DNA of 64,000 nt from Prorocentrum cordatum (GCA_963575745.1 CAUYUJ010001420.1:35001-99000); one strand, 5' to 3'. Counted from the stretch's first letter, positions 8,842-19,905 are shown. Notes: generated from the letters alone by a model not told the origin. Numbers and translations are program-made.

Positions 8842-11800
8842 TACGTGGTGCACTCATGCTCCACACGTTTCCTCTGTGCACCGCGCGACGCACAGGTGAC
8901 CCACCACCGGGTGGGCCGCCCGAAAGCACATCGTGCCACCTGCATTCTGGGCCTCAACAGCTGGTGCACTCGTGTTCCACATGTTTCCCCTTCACGGAGC
9001 GCGCGCAGCAGAGGAGACCGGTGACCTACCAGCAGGTGGGTCACCGGAAAACAGGTGGAGAAACATCAGCTGTTTCACGCGCGTCCTGGGCCTCGACACG
9101 GCTGGGTGCATTCGTACTCCACACGTTTACCTCGTGCAGCGCGCGCCGCACACGTGGCCCACCAGCTGATGGGTCGCACGAGAACTGGTTGAGAAAATCG
9201 AATTGCTTCACCTGCATTCTGGGCCTGCACACGGGTTGGTGCAGTCGTACTCCACACGCTCCCCTTGTGTAGCGCGCACCGCAGGTCACCCACCAGCAGG
9301 TAGGTCAGCCGAAAGCAGGCCCCGGAGAGAAAAGGGACAGATTGCTGCACTGGCTTTCTAGGACTCTTTACGAGATGTTGCAGTCGTAGTCCACACGCTT
9401 CACCTGTGCAGCGAGCGCCGCACAGCTGACGCACCAGCGGGTGGGTCAACCGAAAACTGATTGATAACAATTAGTTTCACTTGCATTATGGGTCTCAACG
9501 TGAATTGGTGCATTCGTATTCCAAACGCTTCTCCTGTGTAGCGCGCACAGGACAGGTGACACACCAGCAAGTGGCTCACCCGAGACATGGTTCAGAAAAC
9601 AATTGTTTCACGTGGTGCCTGAATATGAATTGGTGAATTCATATTCCTGACAATTCCCGTGTAGCGCGCACCGCACAAGTGACCCACCAGCGGGTGCAAT
9701 ACCCGAGAACCGGTGATGCAGTTTGGGCCTCGCCATGAGTTGGTGCACTCGTGTTCCACGCGCTTCCCCTGTGTTGACTAATTACCGCACATGTGTCACG
9801 AATTGTGTCACTGGCGTTTGGGGCCCCGACATGGTTTTCGCTTTCCACACTGTGAGGCGCGCGCCGTTCAGGTGAACTGCCAGCGGATGGGTCACCAGAG
9901 AACAGGTTGAGAAAAACAACATGGTTCACTAATGTTTGAAGGGGCCCCAGGACACACAAATAAATACACACAAATAAAAAGATTCCCTATATTTTCCCAT
10001 ATTTTCTGGGTTTCTGTCTTCCCCACCAATTCCCATATTTTCCCATATTTTCTGGAGAATGGAGGATTCATTGTGTCTGTGTGTTTCTTTCCCTCCTGAA
10101 TGAGTTGGTACGTTCAGGCTCCACACGCTCTCCATGTGCAGCGCGCAGCACAGGTGACCCACCAGCGGGTGGGTCACCCCGACACTGGTTGAGACAACCC
10201 AGCCGTTTCACTTGAATTCTGGACGCTCGCCCTGTAAAACGCGCGCCGCACAGGTGACCCACCAGCGGGCGGTTCACCCCAAGACTGGCGGAAGGAAACC
10301 CAGTGTGCCACTGGCATTCTGGGCAATAATAATGTGCATGGGTGCATTCGTAGTGTACACGCTTCCCTCTTGCGGCGCGCACCGCGCAAGGGACCCGGAG
10401 GCGAGTGAATCACCCGGCATTTGTCTACCTGAGGTCTGGGCCTCGCCATGCCCTGGTGCACTCCTACTCCGCACGCTGGCCCCCGTCCAGCACGCACCGC
10501 ACGGGTGTCCCGCCAGCGGGCGGCTCGCCCGAAGAATGGTTCATATAATCGAACGGATTATGTTGCTGCCTTGGCCTCGACATGAGCTGCTGCATTCGTG
10601 CTCCACGCGCTTCCTCTGAGTAGCGTGGGTTACCCGAAAACAAGTGGGGAAGCACAGTCGTCTCACTTGCATTCTGAGACTCAACATGAGGCGGCGCGCT
10701 CCTACTCCACTCGCTTCTGCTGTGTAGCGCGCGCTGCACAAGTGACCCGCTGGCAGGTGGTTTACCCGAGAGCTGGTTAGCAACAACTACCTGTTTCACT
10801 TGCACCCTGTGCGTGTACTTGAGTTGGTGCACTCGTGATCCACACGCTCCCCATGTGTAACGCGCACCGCACAAGTGACCCACCGGCGGGTGCGTTACCC
10901 GAGAACCGGCTGAGGAGAACCTGCTGTTTCAGTCGCACTCTGGGCCTCAAAATGGGTTGGTGCATTCATGCTCCACACGCTTCCCGCACGGCAAAAATGA
11001 CCCACCGGTGGGTGGACCACCCGGGCTTCGGTTAAAAAACGCAAATTATTTCACTGGGATTCTGGGCCTCAACATTGATTTGTACACTCCTGCTCCGCAC
11101 GGTTCCCCTGGGCAGCGCGCACCGCACAGGTGACCAGCCAGCGGGTGAATCACCTGAGAACTACTTGAGAAAACCTGGCCGCTTCATCTGCATTCTGGGC
11201 CTCAACATTACATGGTGCATTCGTGCTCCACACATGTCCACCCTGTATAGCGCACCGCACAAGTGACCCACCAGCGGGTGGGTCACCCGAAATATGGTTA
11301 AGGAGAACCCAGAGTCTCACGTAAACTATGTGCATCAATACTAAACTGGTGCACTCGTAGGCCACACGGTTCCCCTATGTAGCGCGCACCGCACAGGTGA
11401 CCCACAAACGGGTGAGTCACCCAAAAATTGGTTGAGAACAGCCCATTGTTTCATCGGCATTTCGGGCCTCAACATGCATTGGTGCACTCGTACTCCACAC
11501 GCTTCTCCCCTGTAGCGCGCACCGCAAAAGTGACCCACCAGCGGGAGGGACACCGGCAAACTGGTTGAGGAAAACCAATTGTGGCACTGGCATTCTGGCC
11601 AACAACATGAGTTGGTGCATTCGGCGTGCTCCACACGCTTCCCTTTTGGTAGCGCGCACCGCACATGTGACCAACCAGCAGGTGAGTCACCCAGGAAACT
11701 GGTTGAGAAAAAACCAACTGTTTCACTGGCATCCTGGGGAATTTGCGCAGTTGTTCTCCACACGCTTCCTTTGTGTAGCGCGCACCGCATGGTGTATCAT

Positions 11801-11850
11801 CAAAAAAACTGGCGGAGGTAAAGCAATGATTCCACTTGCATTCGGTCCTG
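8842..11850. repeat. 132-bp hairpin satellite, main block (about 22 units)
   Basis: GTGCATTCGTGCTCCACACG-type motifs recur every 121-135 bases (for example 10828, 10961, 11082, 11215, 11350, 11482, 11615). Most units carry GTGACCCACCAGCGGGTGGG followed by TCAC, a 10-base stem with a 4-base loop. Units vary a good deal, so the array is old. Confidence 0.9.
9940..10100. repeat. dispersed element P, copy 2
   Basis: Full copy with CACACAAATAAATACACAC at the start and TGTGTCTGTGTGTTTCTTTC at the end, inserted in the hairpin satellite. Confidence 0.85.
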
Positions 11851-12554
11851 GCCCACTGCGCATGGAAAACATACACGCTGACGCGGAAGCCAAACGTTTG
11901 ACGCGTGACCCAGCATCGAGAAACGCGCGAGAGCGAGTCGCGCGAGGTGATGCCGGGCCCATCTGGCACGGAGAACTCCCGAGCGCGAAGACAGGACACC
12001 ACGCGCACTCTCGCGCACGCAAATACGGTGTCCCAGTAAGGCGACAAGTCCTGACTCGTCGACCGAAGCCGCCTATGCATCGGCGCACGCGTAAAATCGA
12101 GACGCGCTTACCAGCACATGTGAGTGCATATGTATGTATGTGAGTATCTGTACATAGATACACAGATGCACACATACAAACACATAGCAGCGTTCCTTGT
12201 CCAGCAGATATGCTCCAGGGGGGCCGTGAAACACATAGTTGTTCGTCGGCGACTGGATGCCACGCGGGATCTTGGGCGGGGGTCAGTGGGGAGGCACGTT
12301 TTTTGAACAAATTATGGACATTACAATGCGGGCGCGGCCGCAAGAAACCCTCGCAAGAAACCCAACCCTGAGAACCCGTGCGCGAGGTGCACCTGAGGGG
12401 AAACCCGGAGCACCCTGAACGCAGAAACTCCTTCAACGGCTGCGGGAAGTCAACGCGCAGCGAGAGGAGCGAAGAAACCCAAGATACCCTGACGAAAAGT
12501 AGATGGTTTCTTGATGTGCGCCCCCGCCGTACTCATTATCCCTCCCGGGATAGC
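11851..12554. other. intron DNA without recognised features
   Basis: A short CATA/TATG microsatellite lies at 12120-12185 and a worn piece of repeat R near 12340-12430. Nothing else is recognised before kinase exon g. Confidence 0.5.
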
Positions 12555-12681
12555 CATTCTCGTCAAGCAGCACGTTCTCCGTCTTGACGTCGCGGTGCGC
12601 GATGGATCGCGTGTGTAGGTGCTCCAGGGCCAAGACCAGGCAGCCGACGTAGAAGGCCGCCGCGGAGCCCCTCGGGCGGTC
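12555..12681 (-). CDS. PKG-like kinase, exon g: catalytic loop
   Basis: Encodes DRPRGSAAAFYVGCLVLALE then HLHTRSIAHRDVKTENVLLD and EN. The catalytic loop HRDVKTEN keeps the catalytic aspartate, the lysine and the magnesium-binding asparagine; AFYVGCLVLALEHLH is the alpha-E helix. The acceptor is GCCGCAG. The exon ends at AATG before GCTATC, a GC donor, and joins to GTTACG of the next exon, restoring NGYAK. It lies between unrelated intron DNA with (TATG)n-like microsatellites on both sides. Confidence 0.9.
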
Positions 12682-12689
12682 CTGCGGCA

Positions 12690-13100
12690 AGCTTGCATCA
12701 TAAGCAGCTGCATATGCGCGTGCATGAGTGTAAGTATGTATGCGTCTTCAAAAGCGCATGCATGTATAGACATAGGTATACACAAAGTAGCTCTACATAT
12801 AGTTGTGCATGCTTGCGTTGGCGTGTGAGATGTCTGTGTGCCAGTGTGGACCCCGAACCGCGTGACATGGTTGCGGCCTCGTGTGTAAGTCATGAGGTGC
12901 ACGCTGGGTGGCCCAAGCTATGTGGTGCAATCCACGACTTGAGCAAGAGAATTGAGCGACAGGTGGTGTAAGCCATGCGGTGCAAACTGTGCGTGCTGCT
13001 ACTTAGCCCTGTGGCGCATGCTGTGTGGTGTCAGCTGTGTGGGGAAGCTCCGTGGTGCAAGCTGCGCGGTAGAAGGATCTGAGATGCAGCAGGGCGGTGC
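12690..13100. repeat. TATG/GTGCA-rich intron DNA
   Basis: TGTATGCGT and ACATAGGTATAC microsatellite pieces (12700-12820) pass into a loose minisatellite around GCGGTGCAAGCTGTG (12860-13105). No coding signal is seen. Confidence 0.4.
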
Positions 13101-13348
13101 AAGCTAGATGATGCATGCAGGCGTATTTGGACACCCGAGATGGGTACCGAAAGAGTGGGTACAATGCCCAAAACCAACAAATGTTCTCCCAAACCAACAG
13201 CGGCCGCTGCTGGGCAGGCGGCCTTCTGTCTCGAATGGACACAGGCCGCGGCGGCGTGGACAGCGAGTCCTGTTCAAAACGAACAGGATCCGCTGTTGGG
13301 CATTGTACCCATTCTTTCCGTACCCATGTCGGGCGCCCAGAGCGTAAT

Positions 13349-13530
13349 CGGGGAGACGTAAGTCTCGGGTACGGGGGACTCGGGTAGGCCTGACGGGGCC
13401 ACCATAAAAATGACGAGACCCGATCCGAAATCTGACGCGAGCTCCCGCTGCAGGCCTCCCACGAAAACCTGAACCGTCAAAATCCAGGACGCGCTCGTCA
13501 AAAAACGTCGGCAAACCCGAGTTCCGGCGC
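13349..13530. mobile_element. MITE family F, copy lacking a clear right end
   Basis: CGGGGAGACGTAAGTCTCGG, then ACGGGGGACTCGGGTAGG and CGTCAAAATCCAGGACGCGC, match 25564-25965. The right terminus (GTCTTACG in the other copy) is not found. Confidence 0.55.
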
Positions 13531-13944
13531 ACACCCTGCGAAATGCTTAAGAAATCATGGGTTAAGAAATTCATAGTCTCAGAACTTGACTAAAAACCCA
13601 ACATTTCTATTCAAATCTTAGGAATTACATTGAAACATTAAGAATAATCGAAGCTCTGGCCGAAAACTTGAGTTTTCTTAAGCATCGCCTAAGGTGTACT
13701 CGAGCCTGACGCTTCCCCGAAAGCAGCGCGAGGCGCCCGCGCGGCATCCGCCGGGCGAGACCGCGACGCACCACGCCGGCGCACGGGGCGCCCACCTGGC
13801 GCCCACGGCCGACCGCCCGGGCGACATCTCGGCACGCCCTCCCCGCCAGCGCACGGGGCGCCGATGGGCGCCCAGGAGGCGCCCGTCGGCCGCCTGGCTC
13901 GGGCCAAGCCCCGCACCCATCCGGCCCCTTGGGGCAGCAAGGGT

Positions 13945-14125
13945 GCTCCAGAGTTCGTAACAAAAGGGAGGGGGTCTGGACCCTCCGAGACGAGCCACTT
14001 CGGACCGCCCCCGCGGGAGAACCCTCCAAAACATCGCCCCCAGACCCCCCAGGCCCTCCAAGATAGCTTGGAAGAGACCCCCCCCCCCGAAAGAGACCCC
14101 CCTCCCGTTATTACGAAATCTGGGG
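13945..14125. mobile_element. MITE family D, copy 2 (inverted)
   Basis: GCTCCAGAGTTCGTAACAAA on the left and TTATTACGAAATCTGGGG on the right; inner CAGACCCCCCAGGCCCTCC is the reverse of the other copies. TA follows the right end. Confidence 0.75.
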
Positions 14126-14449
14126 TAGGAACCCCACGGGCTGATCCCAGGCATCCGACGTCTCGAGTCCAACCAGCCCTTGGGGGCGTCAGTGATGCCA
14201 GGCGTTTCTTCGGCCGACCCCCTTCTTCCCCTCCGGGTGAGGCTTGGGCCCTGCGTCTCCCCCCTCCCCCCCGGGTTCGGAGGGGGGGTCCGCGGATCGT
14301 CGACGTCCACAACGGCCTCGGCGAGAAGGCAAACATCATGAATTCTACAAAAAAGGTGTTGGCCACATGCTGGCCTCCTGGGGGTGGGTGGGGGGCTAAT
14401 TTACTACGGCCACTCCTTTGATCGATCTCGTCCAGAATGGCCTCCAAGG

Positions 14450-14785
14450 CATTCAAGGGTGCCCCAAGAGAGGTGCCCAGGAGGCCCCAAGAGGCCCCAC
14501 AGAGACCCCCGAGATGCCCCCGAGATGCCCCCGAGATGCCCCCCAAGAGGCCCCAAAAGGCCCCCCCGATGCACCCAAGATCTTCCAAAGGCTCCTGGCA
14601 AGAGACCCCCAAGACGCCGCAAAAGGACTCCAAGAAACTTCCGAAGAGATTCCGGGAGGCATCCAAGAAGCCTCCGGCCTTTCTGCTCGCCCTCCTCCTC
14701 CTCCTCCTCCTTTTCATCCTCCTCCTCCCCCTCTTCCTCCTCCTCCTCCTCCTCCTCCTCTTACTCCTCTTCCTCATCTTCCTAA
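14450..14785. repeat. GAGATGCCCC minisatellite and (CTC)n tract
   Basis: GGCCCCAAGAGGCCCC and CCCGAGATGCCCC units at 14460-14580, then CTC repeats at 14690-14785. No gene is seen. Confidence 0.7.
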
Positions 14786-14829
14786 TCCGCCTACATCGGC
14801 CCAATGAAAGTTCCTGGAATTTTCATCAC

Positions 14830-15790
14830 GACGCTGGCCGGCGGAAGTCGACGGAAGTAAAACGAGGCGGAAGACGGGGGAAGGCCGCCGGAAGGCTTGC
14901 CAATGTCAGCGGAAGTAAACGACGCCCCTTCCGAACCCCCTACCCCCGTAGAAGCCTAGCAATGTTGTCTTCCTCCGTGGGCCGGGCGGGATCCCGCCTG
15001 GCTTATTCCGCTTTAATATTATAAGTTTAGTTCAGGACGATCAAAATCCCACCCATTGAAAATGGGGTAGACCAAAACCCCGGGCCGTTTACGGATCCCA
15101 CCATGCTGGGATCGGCTCGAAATAAGATGGGGCTCATAAGTTGCAGTATTATTGCCGTGTTGGGGTCGTCTTGAGGTCATTTTGAGATCATATCCCGGTC
15201 ATGTTTGGATCACGCAACCATCGCGTGGTCATTATGAGGCCACCCTGGGAGCGCTTGGATCAATCTTGTTGCCATCGGGCCATCTCGGCGTCACGCGTTG
15301 CTCATGTGCTTCGTCATCTGCGATTCGGCCTGAGACGGTCCAGAATCCATGGCGGGATCGCGTTGGGGTGGCATCATCCTGGGTCCTCTGGACGTTATCG
15401 TCCGTGGCCTGAGGCATTCCTGGAAGCATGTTGTGGCCATGGGACGTCTTGGGATCGCGTGCGTGCGAACGCTGAGCACGCGCGCGCGACTTTTCATCTT
15501 GCCGACGGGTTTACATACATATTATTCCTCTTGCGAGTTTCCAAGGAAACTTTTGTTGGAGCCAAGTATTCCTCCTCCCTCCTCCCCCTCCCCCTCCTCC
15601 TGCTGCCCCTCCTCCGATTCCTCCTCCATCCTCCCCCTCTTGGGGCACGACGTCTTACCCAACCCTTTCTTCCACTTCATGCCCCTCCACATCCCTGATC
15701 AGAGCCACTCGTCTGGGAGCATCGTTTCTGGGTGGGCAGGTGGGGCTGCGCGAAGCGCTGATAATGTATCACTGCAAGGCCCACGGAGGT
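14830..15790. other. intron DNA without recognised features
   Basis: GGCGGAAGTcgacGGAAGT-type short repeats (14830-14930) and a C/T-rich stretch (15570-15640). No coding exon or known repeat is recognised. Confidence 0.4.
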
Positions 15791-15794
15791 CTGG

Positions 15795-15960
15795 ATGAAG
15801 GGGAACTGGGACACACAAATAAATGGACACAAATAACCACATTCCCCATATTTTCCCATATTTCCTGGGTTTTTGTCTTCCCCCCCACTTCCCATATTTT
15901 CCTATATTTTCTGAGAGTCGACGATTAATTGTGTCAGTGTGTTTTTGTCCCTCCTGACTG
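15795..15960. repeat. dispersed element P, copy 3
   Basis: Starts GGACACACAAATAAATGGAC, with CCCCATATTTTCCCATATTT and GTGTCAGTGTGTTTTTGTCC. Confidence 0.85.
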
Positions 15961-16122
15961 GACCTTGTCCCCGGGGCGGGCGTTTCGTCCCGAAGCGTCT
16001 CTTGACGGTCCCCGGGGGCCTGGGGACCCGGCGGGGTCCCCCCCAGAGCCCGAAAGCTAACAGAAAACCCTGCCGCCGTGATCTTTTTTACCACGACGCG
16101 AGCATGTCTGGGCTGGAGTTCG

Positions 16123-16277
16123 GTCGGGCATGTCCTCCTGCAGGCGGATTCTGGAAGAAGAGTGAGAAATACTCAAGACATTCTCAAACATGATCACACA
16201 ATTACCAAAACATATCGCACCCTGACTCTGTTCTGACTATTCTTACATATTCCCCTTGCAGGGGGGCCATGCCCGAC
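16123..16277. mobile_element. MITE family B, copy 1
   Basis: Left end GTCGGGCATGTCCTCCTGCA, right end TGCAGGGGGGCCATGCCCGAC read inward; the ends are inverted repeats of about 20 bases. The inner sequence is unrelated to other copies apart from the ends. Confidence 0.75.
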
Positions 16278-16990
16278 CTAAGGCTACAGCCCCGAAGTGC
16301 AATCTCTCTTGCGCGGCTGTGCTTTGAAGCTTGGAGGCCTTTCCTTTCGTGGTGGTCGGCGTCGGTCGTCTCCCTCCCGCCCCCGCTCTCCCCATGGCCC
16401 AGGGATCCATCTGCTCGTGATGGTCGTCGTTCGTCACCCCTCCCCTTGGCCCACGTACCGGCCCCCCTCGCCACCAAGAGCCAGGGCGCCCGTGGCATTT
16501 TGCTGGTCTTGCTTTGTTGTCTGCAGGGCGGGTCGTTTATCGGGGGTGACCTACATGGGGGGGGGAAGCAACGAGCCTCAAATGAGCCCTTTAGAACTCC
16601 TGATTGTTTTTTGGTGATGGGAAGCACTGATATGATGCTAGTGTATCTCCGTCATCTACGGATCATAGCCCTTTAGCCCTTTAGCCATTTAGAACTCCTT
16701 TTGGAGCGAGCAGCGGCCCAAGAGAGCCCCCTTGAGGGCCCTTGACTCCGCCCCCCTCCGGGTCCTCCCCCCCAACTGCCACCCGACCGACAGAGGCGAA
16801 CAGGCAAAGGGCAAAGCGGCACGGGTGCCCTGGCGCTCAAGCTCCCGGGATCCGGCAGGTTTAAGAGGAGCGAGCCTTCACTCGCGCGCCCCGCGCGCAA
16901 CGGCGGATCGCCCCTGGGAGCGTCCGCGAAGCCCTGTCTGCCTTGACATCCCTCGCGGTGGTTACCACCCGCCGCCCGATTCTGCGCACG

Positions 16991-17166
16991 TTGGGCGTGG
17001 CTTAATGGGGGGGTCACAAATGGGGGGGTTCAGAAAAGGTCCCCTTTCGTGCCCCTTTCGGGCCCCTCCGGAGCCCCAGGGGGCTCGTTTAGGTACCGTT
17101 TGGGTACCTTTTCGGACCACGCTCGCCACCCCCTCATTTATGACCCCCCATTACGCGGCGCCCAAG
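16991..17166. mobile_element. MITE family C, copy 1
   Basis: Left end TTGGGCGTGGCTTAATGGGG, right end CCCCCATTACGCGGCGCCCAA; about 40-base imperfect inverted repeats. The core (CTTTCGTGCCCCTTTCGGGC, GGCTCGTTTAGGTACCGTTT) is nearly identical to 36296-36470. Confidence 0.85.
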
Positions 17167-17355
17167 CACGGTCGTGGACGCACTGACCCGGGTCCATGCA
17201 AACCTCGGCCAGTCAGACTTTGCAACATCGTGCAAGATCCCGCAGGATCCTGCAAGGACCTGCGCGCGAGCCCCGGCCAATGCACCCCTGGCTGTGCAGG
17301 ATCCTGCAAGATCCCCCCGTTTGCATGGACCCCCGTTTCTAGGCTCCCGAGAGGC

Positions 17356-17546
17356 CTCCTAGATGGGGTCCAGGTAGATGGGATCGGAGGATTGCGCCGC
17401 ATCGCCGATACATCGCCGATGCATCGGCGATGCATCGTCGACGTCGGCGTGGAGAAAAGCGGGCTCCACATCGAGCCACATCGCCAATGCATCGGCGATG
17501 CGCCGAGATCCTCCGACCCCATCTGCTCGGCCCCCATCTGGGAGGC
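17356..17546. mobile_element. MITE family G, copy 1 (long-armed foldback)
   Basis: Arms of about 50 bases: CTCCTAGATGGGGTCCAGGT then AGATGGGATCGGAGG on the left; TCCTCCGACCCCATCTGC then CCCCATCTGGGAGG on the right. The centre is a cluster of CATCGGCGATG and CATCGCCGATG palindromes around GGCGTGGAGAAAAGCGGGCT. Confidence 0.85.
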
Positions 17547-17635
17547 TTAGTCAGATGAAGAACACATGCCATAGATATAAACTTTTGGCGCTCCGCCAAA
17601 AGCTCAGGTTGATGGCGGTTTCGCTTCTTCGACAT

Positions 17636-17945
17636 GCGGCGGTGGACAAACCTCCCTTTAGTAAACCTCCCCTTAGTGAAAACGGCCCAGGACCAGAACC
17701 GACGGACCTGGAGCCGCCAAAAGTGACGGCCGCGACGCCCTCTCGCGAACCCGAAAACGGCCAATTCCTCAATCGACGTGTCAGGGTCTCGCCATCGCTC
17801 GGACGTCCATTCCCTGTACATTTTTCGGTTTCGTGCGTGTTTCTTTTCCCCAGGGTGAGCAAAATGCTCCTCGATGGTCCTCGCCGAGAACAAAATGCAC
17901 ACGTTCGAGCGAAGCCAAGGGCCAGGAGGTCTATCCACCTCCGAT
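17636..17945. mobile_element. MITE family E, copy 1, split by a MITE A insertion
   Basis: Left end CGGCGGTGGACAAACCTCCC; the body matches 54538-54709 to CGACGTGTCAGGGT. There a MITE A copy (17791-17919) intervenes, and the right end AGGAGGTCTATCCACCTCCG resumes beyond it. The intact copy at 54 kb shows the empty site. Confidence 0.85.
17791..17919. mobile_element. MITE family A, copy 1 (nested in MITE E)
   Basis: GCCATCGCTCGGACGTCCAT on the left and ACGTTCGAGCGAAGCCAAG on the right. It is the most diverged copy of the family. Confidence 0.85.
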
Positions 17946-17952
17946 TCTCTCT

Positions 17953-18126
17953 TCGGGGATGGACAGACCCCCCTTTAGTAAAACGTGGTTTAGTGAAAAC
18001 GACCTGAGGCCCAAACCTGGCGACCGCAAGCCTGGAAAATAACGGCCACGGCGCCCTCTCGAGAACCGAAAACGGACAATTCACGAATCGACGTGTCACT
18101 GTTGGGGGTTCTGTCCACCCCCGATC
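17953..18126. mobile_element. MITE family E, copy 2
   Basis: TCGGGGATGGACAGACCCCC on the left and GGGGGTTCTGTCCACCCCCG on the right form inverted ends of about 20 bases; the body has TTTAGTGAAAACG and CGAATCGACGTGTCACTG. It lies 24 bases from kinase exon f. Confidence 0.85.
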
Positions 18127-18150
18127 TCTTTCGATGTCGTCGAGGCGGTC

Positions 18151-18231
18151 CTCCAGGAAGACCTCCGGCCTGTCGGCCACCACGTCCGCGAGGCTCCCCC
18201 CGAGCGCGGCCTCCAGCAGGAAGTACACGTG
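18151..18231 (-). CDS. PKG-like kinase, exon f: hinge and alpha-D
   Basis: A microexon of exactly 27 codons, HVYFLLEAALGGSLADVVAD followed by RPEVFLE. It supplies the hinge (FLLEAALGG, where PKA and PKG have a similar FLMEACLGGEL stretch) and the alpha-D helix. The acceptor is GACGCGCAG. The exon ends in GAG before GACCGC, and the next exon starts after CAG with GACCGC as well, so the intron is bracketed by a 6-base direct repeat and the exact cut is ambiguous by up to six bases. Two MITE copies crowd the exon: family E begins 24 bases downstream and family A lies about 110 bases upstream. Confidence 0.85.
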
Positions 18232-18340
18232 CTGCGCGTCGAGGGCCGGAGGGGGCGCCCCCTCCCTGGCGCTGGCAGCGGCGGCCCTCCCCTGGCGCCG
18301 GCGCGGCCCTCCCTGGGCCTCCCGACGAGTCACTGGCCAT

Positions 18341-18469
18341 CCATCGCTCGGACGTCCATTCCCCGTGTTTTTTGTTCGGTCTCGTGCGTGGTTTTTTCGC
18401 CAGATGATCAAGGATGCTCCTCGATGGCCCTCGCCGAAGGAAAGATGCACGCGTCCGAGCGATGCCAAG
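18341..18469. mobile_element. MITE family A, copy 2
   Basis: CATCGCTCGGACGTCCATTC on the left, GCGTCCGAGCGATGCCAAG on the right, 129 bp. It lies just upstream of kinase exon f on the gene strand. Confidence 0.9.
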
Positions 18470-18520
18470 GTCAGGGGGCGCAGTAGAGCTCGAGCGAGGG
18501 ACGCGGGAACCTGCCCCCAG

Positions 18521-18672
18521 GTCTGGCATGTCCCCCTACGGGCGGATCTTGACGGAAAAATCAGGATTGGTCAACACATGCTCCATTAGTGAACAGAAAT
18601 AATCGAAAAATCGTCCCCTGGCGACTTTCTGACTGCTTCTGAAAATACCTCCTGTAGAGGGACGCGCCCGAC
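18521..18672. mobile_element. MITE family B, copy 2, between direct repeats
   Basis: TGGCATGTCCCCCTACGGGC on the left; CCTCCTGTAGAGGGACGCGC followed by CCGAC on the right. GTAGAGCTCGAGCGAGGGAC at 18483 is repeated as GTAGAGCTCGAACGAGGGAC at 18680, so the copy sits between direct repeats of about 34 bases. Confidence 0.75.
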
Positions 18673-18769
18673 TTAAAAGTAGAGCTCGAACGAGGGACGC
18701 AGGAACCTACCCTTCGAGGCTCATTCTGGGGACCTTCCTGGAGCCACTCGCTCCACTCGTGCGTCGAAG

Positions 18770-18860
18770 CTGAGTCGAAGCTGACTAGAACATGAGTCGA
18801 ACCTGAGTCGAACTTGAGTCAAACTGGAACCGAGCTAGAGTCGGACCAGAGGTCGACCAG
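18770..18860. repeat. GAGTCGAACCT minisatellite
   Basis: About seven imperfect 11-base units of GAGTCGAA(C/G)CT type. Confidence 0.75.
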
Positions 18861-19112
18861 ATCTGCCGGGTGGACCCCGGAAGGTCCACAGGGGACGAGC
18901 ATCTAACTGGCTCCATGCCGTCCCTGGGAAATCCCACAGACGAGAGATATCAGCTCTGCCATTTCCAGGGCCCGCCGAGCTCCTGGAAGCCTCTCATTGC
19001 CACGGCTGGGTCCAGCTGAAGAAACGGGTCGGGATGGATCCCAGGAGGGGCCCCAGGGCCGGCTCGAGCCGGATCTGGGACGGAAGAGGGGAGGCTGCCA
19101 GCTGCCTCGAAG

Positions 19113-19231
19113 CTGGCCCCCCTCCAGGATGAATGTCTTGTGCAGGTTAATTATGAAGGGGCTGTCCACGATGGAGAGGAGCTCGCGCTCCCAGCGGATC
19201 TGCCTCTCCGCGCCGCACTCCGACAGGTATC
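19113..19231 (-). CDS. PKG-like kinase, exon e: alpha-C helix and strands 4-5
   Basis: Encodes YLSECGAERQIRWERELLSI followed by VDSPFIINLHKTFILEGGQ. The glutamate in AERQ or WERELL is the alpha-C partner of the catalytic lysine; VDSPFIINLHKTF is the typical beta-4/beta-5 region of AGC kinases. The acceptor is GCCAG before GATACC. The 3' boundary slides over a shared CAG: the glutamine codon can come from either side, and neither choice gives a canonical GT donor. Downstream the phase-0 exon at 18151-18231 continues with HVYFLLEA. Confidence 0.85.
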
Positions 19232-19239
19232 CTGGCACA

Positions 19240-19560
19240 CGGGGGGGCCATCTGTGTATACACGCATCTATAATTATATATAATCATATATACATTATAT
19301 ATATATGTAGCTAGACGCCGGTACAACTACTCAACGATGTATGTATGTATATATACACGTGTTTCGATACTTATAGACATGTAAGTACCTTGATCCCGAT
19401 ACGCACATATACATACATACATACATACACATCGATAAAAGTAGAACGACTTGCAGACCACTAATGCGTATGTCGATGTATATAGACACGTATATACTTC
19501 ACAAGCATAAATATCGATGTATATGTATATACATGTGTTTGCATACGTAAATGTGCTCAT
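19240..19560. repeat. AT-rich (TATG)n/(ATAC)n microsatellite region
   Basis: TATATATATATGTAG, ATGTATGTATATATACACG and ACATACATACATACATACAC runs; strikingly AT-rich in a GC-rich window. It lies just upstream of kinase exon e on the gene strand. Confidence 0.85.
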
Positions 19561-19744
19561 ATAACGCCAGCGCCAAGCAAGGGCCTTCCTCGGCTATTGC
19601 ACGGTGCATGCTCCCTCCTGCCCGATGCCCCGAGTCGGTCAAGTCGGCAGCACATCCAGGGGGGGAACGCAGATGGGGCGGGGCCTTCTCAGAAAGACCA
19701 GATGAGCGACGATCAGAAACGGGTTTAACAGTGGAGGCCAGTCC

Positions 19745-19905
19745 ACAAGAACGCTTCCACAAGAAGCCCAACCCTGAGACCCCAGGACGTCGACAGATGT
19801 GTGGCGTGGGCACGTCACGCTTGCCATAGCAAAACCATAGAAAACAAAGAACACCAGGACACCCTGGAGGCAAGCAGGGTGTTTCTTGGCATGGGTCTCC
19901 TGTGT
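19745..19905. repeat. dispersed repeat R, copy 2
   Basis: CAACCCTGAGACCCCAGGAC, CACCCTGGAGGCAAGCAGGG and TTTCTTGGCATGGGTCTCC. Confidence 0.85.
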
